This document shows, one piece after another, positions 25,605-36,777 of a stretch of 64,000 nt of DNA. The notes under the pieces were generated by a model. It ran no database searches. It worked only from the letters and a program-made list of their open reading frames with translations, and was not told the origin of the DNA. Position numbers and translations under genes: made by a program. The stretch covers positions 23,656 to 87,655 of the forward strand of contig CAZFDK010000009.1 in the NCBI GenBank assembly GCA_964518305.1. Direction: 5' to 3'. Source of the DNA: Caribbeanibacter sp964518305. GTDB taxonomy: Bacteria; Gemmatimonadota; Gemmatimonadetes; Palauibacterales; Palauibacteraceae. Position 1 is the stretch's first letter, and each line of letters opens with the position of its first letter.

Positions 25605-26372
25605 ATGAGACAGTGCGACGAGAACCCGGCCGCCGTGCGCCGCCGTGCGTGCGGCGGATCCCCGGGTGCCCGATCGGTGCTCCTCGCGGTCGGCGCGGTG
25701 CTCCTGGCGTCGGGCGCCGTGGCCTGCGGCGGAGACGGCGCCGGCCGCGGCGGCGTCTCCGCCTCCCCGAACAGCGGCCTGCACGGAGCCGTCCTTCCGG
25801 AGGCCCGACCCAAGGGCGACTTCACGCTCACGGCCACCGACGGCGAGCCCTACGACTTCCGGCGCGAGACCGACGGCGAGGTCGCGCTGCTCTTCTTCGG
25901 CTACACCCACTGCCCCAACGCCTGTCCGGTTCAGATGGCCACCCTGGGGGCCGCCTACGAGAAGCTTCCCATGGAGCTGCAGCAACGGGTCGAGGTGGTC
26001 TTCGTCTCCACCGATCCGGCCCGGGACTCCCTCCTCCGACTACGGAGCTGGCTGGACAACTTCAGCGAATCATTCGTCGGGCTCCGCGGGAGCCGTGACG
26101 AGGTGAACCGAATCATGCAGAGCTACGGCCTCCCCCCGGCGCAGATCGACACAGCGGCCTCAGGGCCCGGCAGTCCCGGGGACGGGTACACGGTGGGGCA
26201 CGCCGCCCACGTGCTCGTCTTCACCCCCGACGGCCGGCTGCGCCTGATGTACCCCACCGGTACGCGACAGAAGGCGTGGGTCGAGGACCTCCGCGAGCTG
26301 GCCCGCGAGGGCACGGCCGCCGTCACCGACGGCGGTGACGGGCGTTCGGGCTCCGCGCCGGGAGGGAGCTGA
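25605..26372 (+). CDS. SCO1/SenC-family copper chaperone lipoprotein
   Basis: SCO proteins deliver copper to the Cu-A centre of cytochrome oxidase or keep its cysteines reduced. This 255-residue precursor has a lipobox AVAC with Cys41, and a thioredoxin-like fold with the CxxxC motif Cys103/Cys107 (THCPNAC). The later conserved His199 is in YTVGHAAHV, so all three copper ligands are present. It is expected in the periplasm, anchored to a membrane. It is followed by a CtaG-type gene after 3 bases, a typical pairing for oxidase assembly. Confidence 0.93.
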   Translation: MRQCDENPAAVRRRACGGSPGARSVLLAVGAVLLASGAVACGGDGAGRGGVSASPNSGLHGAVLPEARPKGDFTLTATDGEPYDFRRETDGEVALLFFGYTHCPNACPVQMATLGAAYEKLPMELQQRVEVVFVSTDPARDSLLRLRSWLDNFSESFVGLRGSRDEVNRIMQSYGLPPAQIDTAASGPGSPGDGYTVGHAAHVLVFTPDGRLRLMYPTGTRQKAWVEDLRELAREGTAAVTDGGDGRSGSAPGGS

Positions 26373-26375
26373 GCC

Positions 26376-27206
26376 GTGCAGTGGTGGTGCTCGGCCCAGT
26401 CGGGTTACTGGAGCTGGGCGTGGCAGCCCTACGCGGGTGTCTGGATCCTGGTGGCCGGCCTGGCGCTGGCCTACTGGCTCACGTGGCGCCGCCTCGGGCC
26501 GGAGGAGCGGGCGGGCGGGGAGCCCTTCTCCTTCGCCCTGGGCCTCTTCCTGCTCTGGGTGTCCCTGGACTGGCCGCTGGCCGCCCTGGGCGCCACCTAC
26601 CTGGCCACCGCCCACATGGTGCAGTACACGCTCGTCGCGATGGCGGCCGCGCCGCTCATGCTGCGGGGGATCCCGGACGTAGCCCTGCGTCGGGCCGTCG
26701 ATGCGGGGGCGGCGGGGCGGCTCCTGGAGACGGCGACGCGCCCGGTCGCGGCGTTCCTGCTCTTCAACGTGGTGCTGGTCGGCACCCACTGGCCCGTGGT
26801 CCTCGACACGCTCATGGCCACCCAGCTCGGCTCCTTCGTCCTCGACGCCCTGTGGCTCGTGAGCGGCGTGCTCTTCTGGTGGCCCATCGTCTCGCCGGTC
26901 CCCGCTCGGCCGGGCTTCCGGGAGCTCTGGAAGCTCGCCTATCTCTTCCTGAACACCATCCCCGCCACCATCGTGGGCCTCATGCTGGTCTATGCCGAGT
27001 ACCCGGCCTACGCCACCTACGAGCTGGCGCCCCCGGTCTTCGGGGCGCCCGCTCTGGCCGACCAGCAGGTGGCGGGTCTGGTGATGAAGTTCGGCGGCGG
27101 GCTCATCCTGTGGTCCGTCATGGGCGTCATTTTCTTCCGCTGGTACCGGGAGGAGTCGGAGGAGGCGGGCGCCGCCGTGCCCGCGGACGTCGGGGCGAGC
27201 AGCTGA
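26376..27206 (+). CDS. CtaG-type (caa3) cytochrome oxidase assembly membrane protein
   Basis: The 276-residue protein has about seven membrane helices and matches the caa3-type CtaG family: YAGVWILVAGLALAYWL, the WP-containing LDWPLAALGATYLATAHMVQYTLVAM, and HWPVVLDTLMATQLGSF. Conserved His and Met residues in the second and third helices (ATAHMVQ) are candidates for copper handling. The B. subtilis relative is needed for active cytochrome caa3 oxidase. GTG at 26376 is 3 bases after the SCO1 stop. Catalytic oxidase genes are not in the window. Confidence 0.85.
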   Translation: MQWWCSAQSGYWSWAWQPYAGVWILVAGLALAYWLTWRRLGPEERAGGEPFSFALGLFLLWVSLDWPLAALGATYLATAHMVQYTLVAMAAAPLMLRGIPDVALRRAVDAGAAGRLLETATRPVAAFLLFNVVLVGTHWPVVLDTLMATQLGSFVLDALWLVSGVLFWWPIVSPVPARPGFRELWKLAYLFLNTIPATIVGLMLVYAEYPAYATYELAPPVFGAPALADQQVAGLVMKFGGGLILWSVMGVIFFRWYREESEEAGAAVPADVGASS

Positions 27207-27209
27207 GCG

Positions 27210-27224
27210 GACGGGAATCCCGTC
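27210..27224. terminator. Small hairpin between convergent genes
   Basis: GACGGG (27210-27215) pairs with CCCGTC (27219-27224) across a 3-base loop, in the 43-base gap between the CtaG-type stop and the stop of the minus-strand barrel gene. It could act in both directions, but lacks T-runs. Confidence 0.3.
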
Positions 27225-27249
27225 GGCGGAGCTGAAGCGGCCCGGGGCG

Positions 27250-29409
27250 TCAGAGTAGGTGCCAGAACTCCGGATCCACCGACACGTTCAGACTCCACTG
27301 TCCGTCGCGGAGGCCCCGGTCCACGTTCACCCGAAGCAGGTCCCAGAGGAGCCCCAGGCCGGCGCCGACCGAGGGCCGGATGCCGTCGCTCTCACTGATG
27401 CCCAGCCGGCGGGCGGCCCGCCGCCCCGGCCCGTCGATTCCGGCCCAACCGGCGGAGGCGCGGACCCGGGCCCGCAGCCACGGCGGCACCAGGTCGATGG
27501 CGGCACCGAGCTGGCCGAGCAGGATCCGGTCGCCGCCCCAGGGACGGAAGCGGTACCCGGGCACGGTGCCACGGCCGCCGAGGAGGAAGAGGCGCTGGGC
27601 GGGGAGGTCGCCGCCGGATGCTCCGGCGGCCAGGCGGAGGTCCCACGCCACGGGCTGATCCGTCGGCGAGGGGCTCCGGCCCTCCACCCGCAGCAGGGCC
27701 CGGCTGTAGCCGAAGTCGCCGGCCTCGCCGCTGGCTCCCTCTCCCGACAGGTTCGCCCGCCAGCCGGCGCCCAGGAGGCGACCGAGGGGCGCCTCGAGCC
27801 TGGCGTCCAGCCGGACGCTCGTTCCCTCCCGGACGGGGCGGATCGGCGGGAGCTCCGACCCCGACTGGGGCCCCGGGACCTCCCCGGCGGCGGTGTGCTC
27901 CTCCCAGGCTGCGCCGAGGCGAAGAATCCCGCCGCCGACGCGGAAGCGCCAGGCCGCCTCGAGGCCGGAGCGAAACCACGGATCCCGGTAGTCGCCGTTC
28001 CCGGCCAGGGCCGAGATGGAGCCCGTCACCCCGGAGGACGCGGTGAAGGGGCCGATGTCGGAGAGGCAGCGGAGACAGCCTTCCAGGACCGGCCCGCTCC
28101 GGCCTTCGCCGCCCACGGCGACTCGGGCCTCCGGCCGTTCCGCTCCGAACGGATAGCCGGCCCAGGCCGAAGCCTCCCAGCCAGCACCCCGGTGGCGGAC
28201 GCCGGCTCCGATCAGCACGCCCTCACCGCGGCGTACCCGGAGGGCGTGTGAGGCGTCGGTGAGGTACAGCCTGGATGGGGCGAGCCCCGACAGGGTCCTC
28301 CGCCCCACCAGGCGACGGGCGCGCTCGCGAACCTCCTCCAGGTTCACCTCACCGGTGGCCGGCTGCGTCGGCCCACCGACCGGGCCCTCGAAGAGCCCGC
28401 GATCCCAGCCCTCGTACCGTGCCAGGACGGAGTCCGGCAGGCTCACCAGCCGCTCCCCGGGCGTCACCTCCACCGGCTCCCCGGGGTTGAGCCGGTAGCC
28501 GGTGACCCGAAAGCGGGTCCGGATCGTCCCGCCGGCCGGCACGTCCAGCCAGGTGGCCTGCCGGTGGACCTCGGTGGTCTGGCGCACGGGCAGCCAGTAT
28601 TCGCCGTCGATGAGGCCCGACTCCAGGTCGACGGAGATGTGCTCGAGCTGGGGGTCGCGGTAGGAGGAGGGAGTGAAGGTCACGGAGAGGCGGGCCACGG
28701 CGGGCTCGTCTCCGTCCACGAAGATCTCGCCCACCACTGCCGGACGGTCCGCGTCCCGGGGGCGCACCTGGAGGCGGTAGAGGCGCCGGCGCTCGCCGGC
28801 GAGCCCGACCTCGAGGGAGTCCTCCAGCCGATACTCGTAGACCGGGAGTCCGCGCGGAGAGGTCGGGTGAGGGACGTTCCGCAGTTCGGTGCCGCGGCCC
28901 ATGGAGATGGTGCTGTCGAAGTTCTCCAGGAGCACCCGCAGGTGGTCGGCGTGGTAACGGATTTCGGTGGGCAGGAGGTTCTCCGACCGCCGCCCCACGA
29001 CGGTCTGCCGCGAGTATCCGGGATGCCGCCAGGCGATCCGGAGCGCCACCTGATCGGCTCGGACGAGGCGCGTGCCGCCCGGTGTACCGAGGAGGGAGGC
29101 CGCCGGCCCCGGGTCGAAGAGAAAGTAGGTGTGGCCCTCGGCCCGGGCCCGGAAGGCGCGCAGGGTCGTGTCGCCGTAGGGGTGTCGACGCCGCGCCTGC
29201 GCGACCCTGCGGACGAGCTCCCGCGCCCGGGGACCATCCCAGTCGCCGGCTTTCCCGGCGGCGGGCACCGTGTCGGCCACGGTCTGCTGCGGAGTCGGCG
29301 CGCCAGCGGGCGAGGGCTCGGCCAGGGCGTCCGGTGCGCCGAGAAGTGCCGTCAGCGCCGCGACGAGGAACGCGCGGGGGAGAGGCGCATCCGGCGCCGG
29401 AGCGCTCAC
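27250..29409 (-). CDS. Outer-membrane beta-barrel protein with an Omp85-like C-terminus
   Basis: The 719-residue precursor has a signal peptide (FLVAALTALLGAPDALAE), an N-terminal soluble region of about 370 residues, then a beta-rich region. The C-terminus resembles a bacterial surface antigen (Omp85/BamA-type) barrel, with GGRGTVPGYRFRPWGG (the VRGY-like motif) and strands ending FWHLL. POTRA repeats are not obvious. The soluble part has features of DUF5686-type proteins (surface proteins with a similar barrel). Function is unknown; a role in surface assembly or secretion is possible. The GTG start lies 19 bases after the kinase stop, so they are likely cotranscribed. Confidence 0.6.
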   Translation of the reverse strand: MSAPAPDAPLPRAFLVAALTALLGAPDALAEPSPAGAPTPQQTVADTVPAAGKAGDWDGPRARELVRRVAQARRRHPYGDTTLRAFRARAEGHTYFLFDPGPAASLLGTPGGTRLVRADQVALRIAWRHPGYSRQTVVGRRSENLLPTEIRYHADHLRVLLENFDSTISMGRGTELRNVPHPTSPRGLPVYEYRLEDSLEVGLAGERRRLYRLQVRPRDADRPAVVGEIFVDGDEPAVARLSVTFTPSSYRDPQLEHISVDLESGLIDGEYWLPVRQTTEVHRQATWLDVPAGGTIRTRFRVTGYRLNPGEPVEVTPGERLVSLPDSVLARYEGWDRGLFEGPVGGPTQPATGEVNLEEVRERARRLVGRRTLSGLAPSRLYLTDASHALRVRRGEGVLIGAGVRHRGAGWEASAWAGYPFGAERPEARVAVGGEGRSGPVLEGCLRCLSDIGPFTASSGVTGSISALAGNGDYRDPWFRSGLEAAWRFRVGGGILRLGAAWEEHTAAGEVPGPQSGSELPPIRPVREGTSVRLDARLEAPLGRLLGAGWRANLSGEGASGEAGDFGYSRALLRVEGRSPSPTDQPVAWDLRLAAGASGGDLPAQRLFLLGGRGTVPGYRFRPWGGDRILLGQLGAAIDLVPPWLRARVRASAGWAGIDGPGRRAARRLGISESDGIRPSVGAGLGLLWDLLRVNVDRGLRDGQWSLNVSVDPEFWHLL

Positions 29410-29428
29410 GGGCGGAGACTGTGCGCGG

Positions 29429-30721
29429 TCAGCCGGCCTCCGGCAGGTAGAGCCGGAAGACGGATCCCTCGGAGGAGGCGCGATGGACGAGCAGGTCGCC
29501 GCACTGGAGCTGGGCCAGGCGCCGGGCGATGGCGAGGCCGAGACCCGTGCCACCGGCGGTGCGGCTGAGCACGTCCGTCGCCTGCTCGAAGGGCTCGAAC
29601 ACCCGCTCCACGTCCTGGAGGGCCAGGCCGGCGCCCGTGTCGCTCACGTCGAAGCCGACGAATTCCCGCTCCCCCCTTCCGGTCTCGGATGCGTTCGGCG
29701 GCTCCGCGCGCCGCACGGTGACCCCGATCGTGCCGCCGTCGCTGTACTTGACCGCGTTGGCGAGCAGCTTCAGGAGGATCTGTCGGCAGCGCGCGAAGTC
29801 GGCTTCCACCTCCACCTCCTCCGGCACGGATACAGCGAGCTCCAGCTCGGCGTCCTCGGCCACAGCCGACGAGATCGTCTCCGCGGCCTCCTCCACCAGG
29901 TCCGCCGGCCGGAACCGCTGGATCTCCAGCTCCGGGTCACCGGTCTCGATCTTCGCGAAGTCGATCATGTCGTTGATCAGCGACAGCAGCCCCCGACCCG
30001 CCTCCAGCGACCGGTCGACGCAGTCCCTCTGCTCGTCGGTGAGAGGGCCGCGCAGCTCGGCCTCGAGCAGGGACAGCTGGCTGAGGATCACATTGAGCGG
30101 CGTCCGGAGCTCGTGGCTCACCAGGGCCAGCACGCGGGATTTGGTCTCCAGCTCGGATCGCAGGAACCGGTTGGCCTGCTCCACGGTGCGGACGCGGCTC
30201 AGCGGGGTGACGAACCACACGTACCGTCGCTGGTCGGGCGACAGCGAGACGCTCACGCCCCGGAGGAGGACCGACCGCTCCTCGCCCTCCCGGTCCACGA
30301 GCTCCGCTTCCATGCGGGCGCTGCTCACGGTGGACAGCATGGTCCGGAGCTCCGCGAAGCTCGGGAGCTCCATGAGACCCAGGGCGCGGTCCGCCGGCTC
30401 GCCCACGAGCCCGGCGGGCTCGGACCCGGCGGCCGCCGCGAGCCCGCGGCTGATGAAGCGGATCGTCCCCGCGTCGTCGGCGATCAGGGCGTCGTCCCGG
30501 GTGCCCTCGAGCAGGGCGCGGCACAGGGCCGCCTCCTCGGGCTCCTCCAGCGCCGCCGGCGAGCGTGGGGGCGACTCGCCGGATCCGTCGGTCGAGGTCG
30601 GTGCGCCCACCTGCCACCCCCGCTCCCGGGCCCGGGCCAGCAACCGCTCCCGCTCCTCCTCGTCCTGAGGGCGGACCACGACGGGGGCGGGCTCGGGGCT
30701 CGAACCGGTGTCTGAGGTCAA
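29429..30721 (-). CDS. Soluble sensor histidine kinase with PAS-like domain
   Basis: The 430-residue protein has no membrane segment. Residues about 65-175 look like a PAS sensor domain (DDALIADDAGTIRFISRG). HisKA follows, with the phosphorylated His203 in VSHELRTPLNVI. The ATPase domain has N-box KLLANAVKY, G1 DTGAGL, F-box FEPFEQ and G2 GGTGLGLAIARRL. All catalytic boxes are intact. No response regulator is adjacent. The N-terminus is uncertain: TTG at 30721 was chosen, but GTG near 30685 is possible. It sits between a RemA-like gene and a barrel gene on the same strand. Confidence 0.8.
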   Translation of the reverse strand: MTSDTGSSPEPAPVVVRPQDEEERERLLARARERGWQVGAPTSTDGSGESPPRSPAALEEPEEAALCRALLEGTRDDALIADDAGTIRFISRGLAAAAGSEPAGLVGEPADRALGLMELPSFAELRTMLSTVSSARMEAELVDREGEERSVLLRGVSVSLSPDQRRYVWFVTPLSRVRTVEQANRFLRSELETKSRVLALVSHELRTPLNVILSQLSLLEAELRGPLTDEQRDCVDRSLEAGRGLLSLINDMIDFAKIETGDPELEIQRFRPADLVEEAAETISSAVAEDAELELAVSVPEEVEVEADFARCRQILLKLLANAVKYSDGGTIGVTVRRAEPPNASETGRGEREFVGFDVSDTGAGLALQDVERVFEPFEQATDVLSRTAGGTGLGLAIARRLAQLQCGDLLVHRASSEGSVFRLYLPEAG

Positions 30722-30830
30722 CGGGAAGTGGCTGGCTGGGAGGAGGTGAGCGCGGTGAGGCCGAACGCCTCTCGGACCCAAATAGTGGCAAGAGGCGGGC
30801 CAGGCCCGGCCCGGCGCGTCGCCCTCCCGG

Positions 30831-31226
30831 TCAGACGCCGGGGAAGAGGTCCTCCTGGGAGTCGTCCCCGGCCTCGCCGGGATTGCCCTCGCGGTCGCCG
30901 GTCACGGACTCCAGCCGGCGGATCCAGTGCTCCAGGTCGAGCCCGCCCTCGCTGCGCAGCATTCGACGAAGGACCGGTGAGAGCCCGCGCAGGCGCTCCA
31001 GGAGATCGGAGGCCGCCTCCCGCGCCTCCAGGGCCCGGGAGCTCTCCCCCGCTTCGGACTGCATGTCCTCCAGGATCGCCTCCTCCGTGCGGGAGGCGAT
31101 GATCGGGTCCGACTGCCCCTCGACGAAGACCTTCGTCCGGCGGCCGGGTCCGCGGTCCTCCTCGACGGGGACAAGACCCGTGATGCCGTCGGCCCGCCAG
31201 TATTTCCCGTATCCGAGGTGTACCAT
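30831..31226 (-). CDS. RemA/DUF370-like protein with a C-terminal extension
   Basis: The 131-residue protein starts MVHLGYGKYWRADGITGLVP and continues with GRRTKVFVEGQSDPIIASRTEEAI. The order LGYG...A..I..LVP...GRRT..V....SD.II.S....E resembles RemA (NIGFGNIVSANR.ISIVSP...GRRTRAVV..DSDHIILSA), the DUF370 DNA-binding regulator of biofilm genes in Bacillus. The segment between the halves is much shorter here. A helical extension from residue 65 contains LLERLRGLSPVLRRML and an acidic tail. The family call is tentative. ATG 31226 was preferred over GTG 31247. It is the first gene of a minus-strand group with the kinase, 109 bases apart. Confidence 0.5.
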   Translation of the reverse strand: MVHLGYGKYWRADGITGLVPVEEDRGPGRRTKVFVEGQSDPIIASRTEEAILEDMQSEAGESSRALEAREAASDLLERLRGLSPVLRRMLRSEGGLDLEHWIRRLESVTGDREGNPGEAGDDSQEDLFPGV

Positions 31227-31335
31227 CCGTCCGGACCTGATCTCCACGGAAACGACACCTCCGGTGGAAGCGGGGTCTTCGGCGACCTGTTCGCGGCGAG
31301 CGACGCCGGTGAATGTGGAGCACGCCGTCGAGGGG

Positions 31336-31365
31336 TGTCAAGAAAGGCCCCGCGTCGCCTATCAT
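31336..31365 (+). promoter_or_regulatory. Weak candidate promoter for the malic enzyme gene
   Basis: TATCAT (31360-31365) is a good -10. TGTCAA (31336-31341) at 18 bases is a poor -35. The start codon is 81 bases further on. Confidence 0.3.
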
Positions 31366-31446
31366 TGCAGTTCGCCCCGGGCTCGCCCGGGAGGACGCGG
31401 CCCGGCGCGGGCCACCGCACTCGAAGCAGAGCGGACGGGAAGATCC

Positions 31447-33738
<2,292 letters not shown>

Positions 33739-33780
33739 GGACATTCCCGACGCCGGGCGTAGACCGACGCGCCCGTCGAC

Positions 33781-33804
33781 TCCCCCGCCGGTCCCGACGG
33801 GGGA
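33781..33804 (+). promoter_or_regulatory. Hairpin in the pckA leader
   Basis: TCCCCCG (33781-33787) pairs perfectly with CGGGGGA (33798-33804) across a 10-base loop, 43 bases after the maeB stop and 80 bases before the pckA start. Without a T-run it is more likely an intercistronic RNA element than a terminator. Confidence 0.4.
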
Positions 33805-33883
33805 ACCGTCCCGGTCGCGTCCCGCGCCCCGGGCCGAACGGACCGATACGACACGAGCGCCACATTTCGAGGAGCTGACACAG

Positions 33884-35401
33884 GTGAAGATCGCCGCCGA
33901 CCCGAATCCACCGAACAGAAGCGTCATCGAGAACCCGAGCCGGGAAGAGCTCCGGGAGCTCGCCAGCCACCACGAGACCACCACCGAGTACGGTAGCGCG
34001 GCCTTCGTGACCGAGGCCCGGTCTCGCACCGCAGAGGCCACACGAAGCACGGTGGACGGCGAGGTCACCGAGGAGGATCTGGCCACCATCGATCGGGTCC
34101 ACCAGTACCTGGAGGACGCGCAGCTGATTCGGCTCGACCGGAAGATCGGGACGGAGAACCGCTACGGCTCGTATCACTGCCGGCTCTTCGTGACGAAGGA
34201 GTTCGCTCGCCTGGCGCTCATGCTCCACGGAAGCCTGGAGCCGGCGGAAGACCCGGAGGGCGAGCCGGACTTCGTGACCATCGACGTCCCGGAGTGGCCC
34301 GGCGACCGTGCCATCCTGGTCGACACGGAGACGGGCGCCACCTACGTGCTCAACTCCGACTACTTCGGCGAGATCAAGAAGTCCTTCCTCCGGCAGACCA
34401 TGTACCGTGCGAAGCAGGACGGCCACCTGGGCCTGCACGCCGGGAGCAAGGTGGTCCGGGCGCGGAGCAGCGAGACGGGCGATCTCCGGGACCGCGGCTA
34501 CCTCTTCTTCGGCCTCAGCGGGACCGGGAAGACCAGCCTCACCTGCCACGACTACGAGATGGACACCGAGGAGGGCGAGCTCGTCCGGGTCCGGCAGGAC
34601 GACGTCGTGGTGCTCACCGAGGACGCCTTCTGCAAGGGCACCGAGGGCGGCGGCTTCTACATCAAGACCGACGGGCTGAGCCCCGACGACCAGGAGGCCC
34701 TGTACCAGGCGGCCATCAGCTCGAAGGCCCTCATGGAGAACGTGTGGGTGGAGGACGACGGGACGGTGGACTTCTTCAACTCGAAGCTCACCAAGAACGG
34801 GCGGGCCATCGTCCCCATCAACGAGGTGAAGAACACCGACGACACCATCGACGTCCCGGATATCACGGACATCTTCTTCATCACGCGGAATCCGCTCGTC
34901 CCGGCCGTCGGCCGGCTCACGCCCGAGCAGGCGGCGGTGGCCTTCATGCTCGGTGAGTCGATCAAGACCTCCGCCGCGGATCCCGACGCCGAGGGCGAGC
35001 AGGTGCGTGTCGTGGGCACGAACCCCTTCATCGTCGGCCCCGCCGGTGAGGAGGGGGACATCTTCCATGACCTCCTGACCCAGAACCCGGACCTCCACTG
35101 CTACATCCTCAACACCGGGCGCATCGGCGAGGGGGACCAGGCCGCCGACATCAGGATCCAGGACACCGTGGCCATCCTCCGGGCCATCGCCCGGGAGGCC
35201 GTGGAGTGGACCGGGGACGAGACCCTGGGCTTCGAGGTCCCCGAGTCGGTGCCCCACGTGGCGCCGTCGAAGTTCCGCCTGCGGGATCACTACGAGCAGG
35301 AGGAGCTGGATCGGAAGCTCGGCGAGCTCCGGAGCCAGCGCCGGGAGTGGCTGGACGGCTTCAGGGAGTTCCCCGACCACCTGGCGGAGGCGCTGTACTG
35401 A
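33884..35401 (+). CDS. pckA: Phosphoenolpyruvate carboxykinase (ATP)
   Basis: The enzyme converts oxaloacetate and ATP to phosphoenolpyruvate, the first gluconeogenic step. The 505-residue protein has the P-loop GLSGTGKTSL (210-219), DYFGEIKKSF upstream of it with metal and substrate residues, and FFITRNPLVP. GTG at 33884 was chosen because GAGGAG lies 9 bases upstream and the product then starts near the conserved region. An in-frame TTG at 33728 would add 52 Pro/Arg-rich residues overlapping maeB. Length is a little short of the usual 520-540. Confidence 0.93.
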   Translation: MKIAADPNPPNRSVIENPSREELRELASHHETTTEYGSAAFVTEARSRTAEATRSTVDGEVTEEDLATIDRVHQYLEDAQLIRLDRKIGTENRYGSYHCRLFVTKEFARLALMLHGSLEPAEDPEGEPDFVTIDVPEWPGDRAILVDTETGATYVLNSDYFGEIKKSFLRQTMYRAKQDGHLGLHAGSKVVRARSSETGDLRDRGYLFFGLSGTGKTSLTCHDYEMDTEEGELVRVRQDDVVVLTEDAFCKGTEGGGFYIKTDGLSPDDQEALYQAAISSKALMENVWVEDDGTVDFFNSKLTKNGRAIVPINEVKNTDDTIDVPDITDIFFITRNPLVPAVGRLTPEQAAVAFMLGESIKTSAADPDAEGEQVRVVGTNPFIVGPAGEEGDIFHDLLTQNPDLHCYILNTGRIGEGDQAADIRIQDTVAILRAIAREAVEWTGDETLGFEVPESVPHVAPSKFRLRDHYEQEELDRKLGELRSQRREWLDGFREFPDHLAEALY

Positions 35402-35423
35402 CGGCCGACCCGTCGACGGCCCG

Positions 35424-36761
35424 GTGAGCCGAGAGGGGCGGTTGCGGGCCCGGACGGTCCGGGACCCGCTGTGGCAGAACATCCGCCTGGCCCCCGAGGC
35501 CGCCGCGGTGGTGGACACGCCGGAGTTCCAGAGGCTCCGGCGTGTGAAGCAGCTGGGCCTCGCCCACCTGGTCTATCCAGGGGCCGTCCACACCCGCTTC
35601 CTGCACGCGCTGGGCGTCTACCACCTCACCCGGCGCGCCCTCTCGCGCCTGGACGAGAACGGCGAGCTGAATCTGCTGACGCCGGGCGAGCGCGAGGTCC
35701 TGCCCGTGATCGCCCTGGCGGCGCTCCTCCACGACGTCGGCCACTACGCCTTCTCCCACGCCATGGAGGAGCTCGAGACCGGGTGGATCCCGGGCCACCA
35801 CGAGGAGGTAGCCGAGCGCTTCCTCACCGCCCCCTCCATACAGCGGGCCCTGAAGCGCGTCCACCCGGACGCTCCGGCCCGCATCGACGAGCTGATCCGC
35901 GGCGAGTCCTCCCATCCGCTGCAGGGTCTGGTGGCGGGGTCCCTGGATCTGGACAAGATCGACTACCTCCGCCGGGACTCCCTCTTCTGCGGTGTGCCCT
36001 ACGGCAACGTCGACGTGGACCGCCTGCTGGACGCGCTCACCGTGGCGCGTCATCCCGACGGCGACGGTCCCGAGGTCGCCGTCACCGAGAAGGGCATCTC
36101 GGCACTGGAGTCGCTGCTCTTCTCCAAGTACCAGATGTTCCGGAACGTCTACTGGCACCACGCCGTGCGCGCGGCCACCGCCGCCTTCCGCCGGCTGGTG
36201 GAGACGGCGCTGGAAGCCAGCCTCCTCTCCCGGGACGAGCTTCCCGGCCGCACCGACGATCAGCTGATGAACCTCCTCGGACGCCGGGCGTCGGAAGAGG
36301 ACTCCGACGTGGTGAGCCGTCTGCGCGGGGCGCTGATGGACCGACGGCTTCCGAAGCGTCTGATCGAGCTCTTCGGCGACGAGCTGCCGGACGGCATCGC
36401 ACCCTGGGTGGAGAGCCGCCCGTCGCTGGTCCGAAAGCTGGAGCGAAGGCTCGAGAAGGACTGGGGGCGCGAGCCCGGGACCGTGTTCATCGACTACCCT
36501 TCTTATCCCGGCATGCTGGAGCTCCGCATCCTGCTGGTCCGGCGGAGCGGCGACGTGCAGCGCCTGACCTCCTCGGGGGAGAAGGGGCTCATCGACCTGC
36601 CCCGCCTCGGGCGCTCCCTGCACCATGCCGCCCGCGTCTTCCGCGTCTTCTCACTGGACCCGACGCCGGAGCGCAAGGATCCGGGCCCGCTGCTGGAGCT
36701 GCTGGAGGCATCGGCGGGGGAGGTCGAGCAGCGGCTGGAGACGGACCGGGCGCTGTACTGA
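35424..36761 (+). CDS. HD-domain phosphohydrolase (dNTPase/SAMHD1-like)
   Basis: The 445-residue soluble protein has a complete HD site: HTRFLHALGVYHL with His61, LLHDVGHYAFSH with His103-Asp104, and SLDLDKIDYLRRDS with the final Asp. The layout (RVKQLGLAHLVYPGAVHTRFLHALG) is that of YwfO/SAMHD1-like HD phosphohydrolases, some of which hydrolyse dNTPs. The real substrate is unknown. It starts 22 bases after pckA with GTG and converges on a PP2C gene 16 bases away. Confidence 0.88.
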   Translation: MSREGRLRARTVRDPLWQNIRLAPEAAAVVDTPEFQRLRRVKQLGLAHLVYPGAVHTRFLHALGVYHLTRRALSRLDENGELNLLTPGEREVLPVIALAALLHDVGHYAFSHAMEELETGWIPGHHEEVAERFLTAPSIQRALKRVHPDAPARIDELIRGESSHPLQGLVAGSLDLDKIDYLRRDSLFCGVPYGNVDVDRLLDALTVARHPDGDGPEVAVTEKGISALESLLFSKYQMFRNVYWHHAVRAATAAFRRLVETALEASLLSRDELPGRTDDQLMNLLGRRASEEDSDVVSRLRGALMDRRLPKRLIELFGDELPDGIAPWVESRPSLVRKLERRLEKDWGREPGTVFIDYPSYPGMLELRILLVRRSGDVQRLTSSGEKGLIDLPRLGRSLHHAARVFRVFSLDPTPERKDPGPLLELLEASAGEVEQRLETDRALY

Positions 36762-36777
36762 GTTCCCGCCTGCCGCG

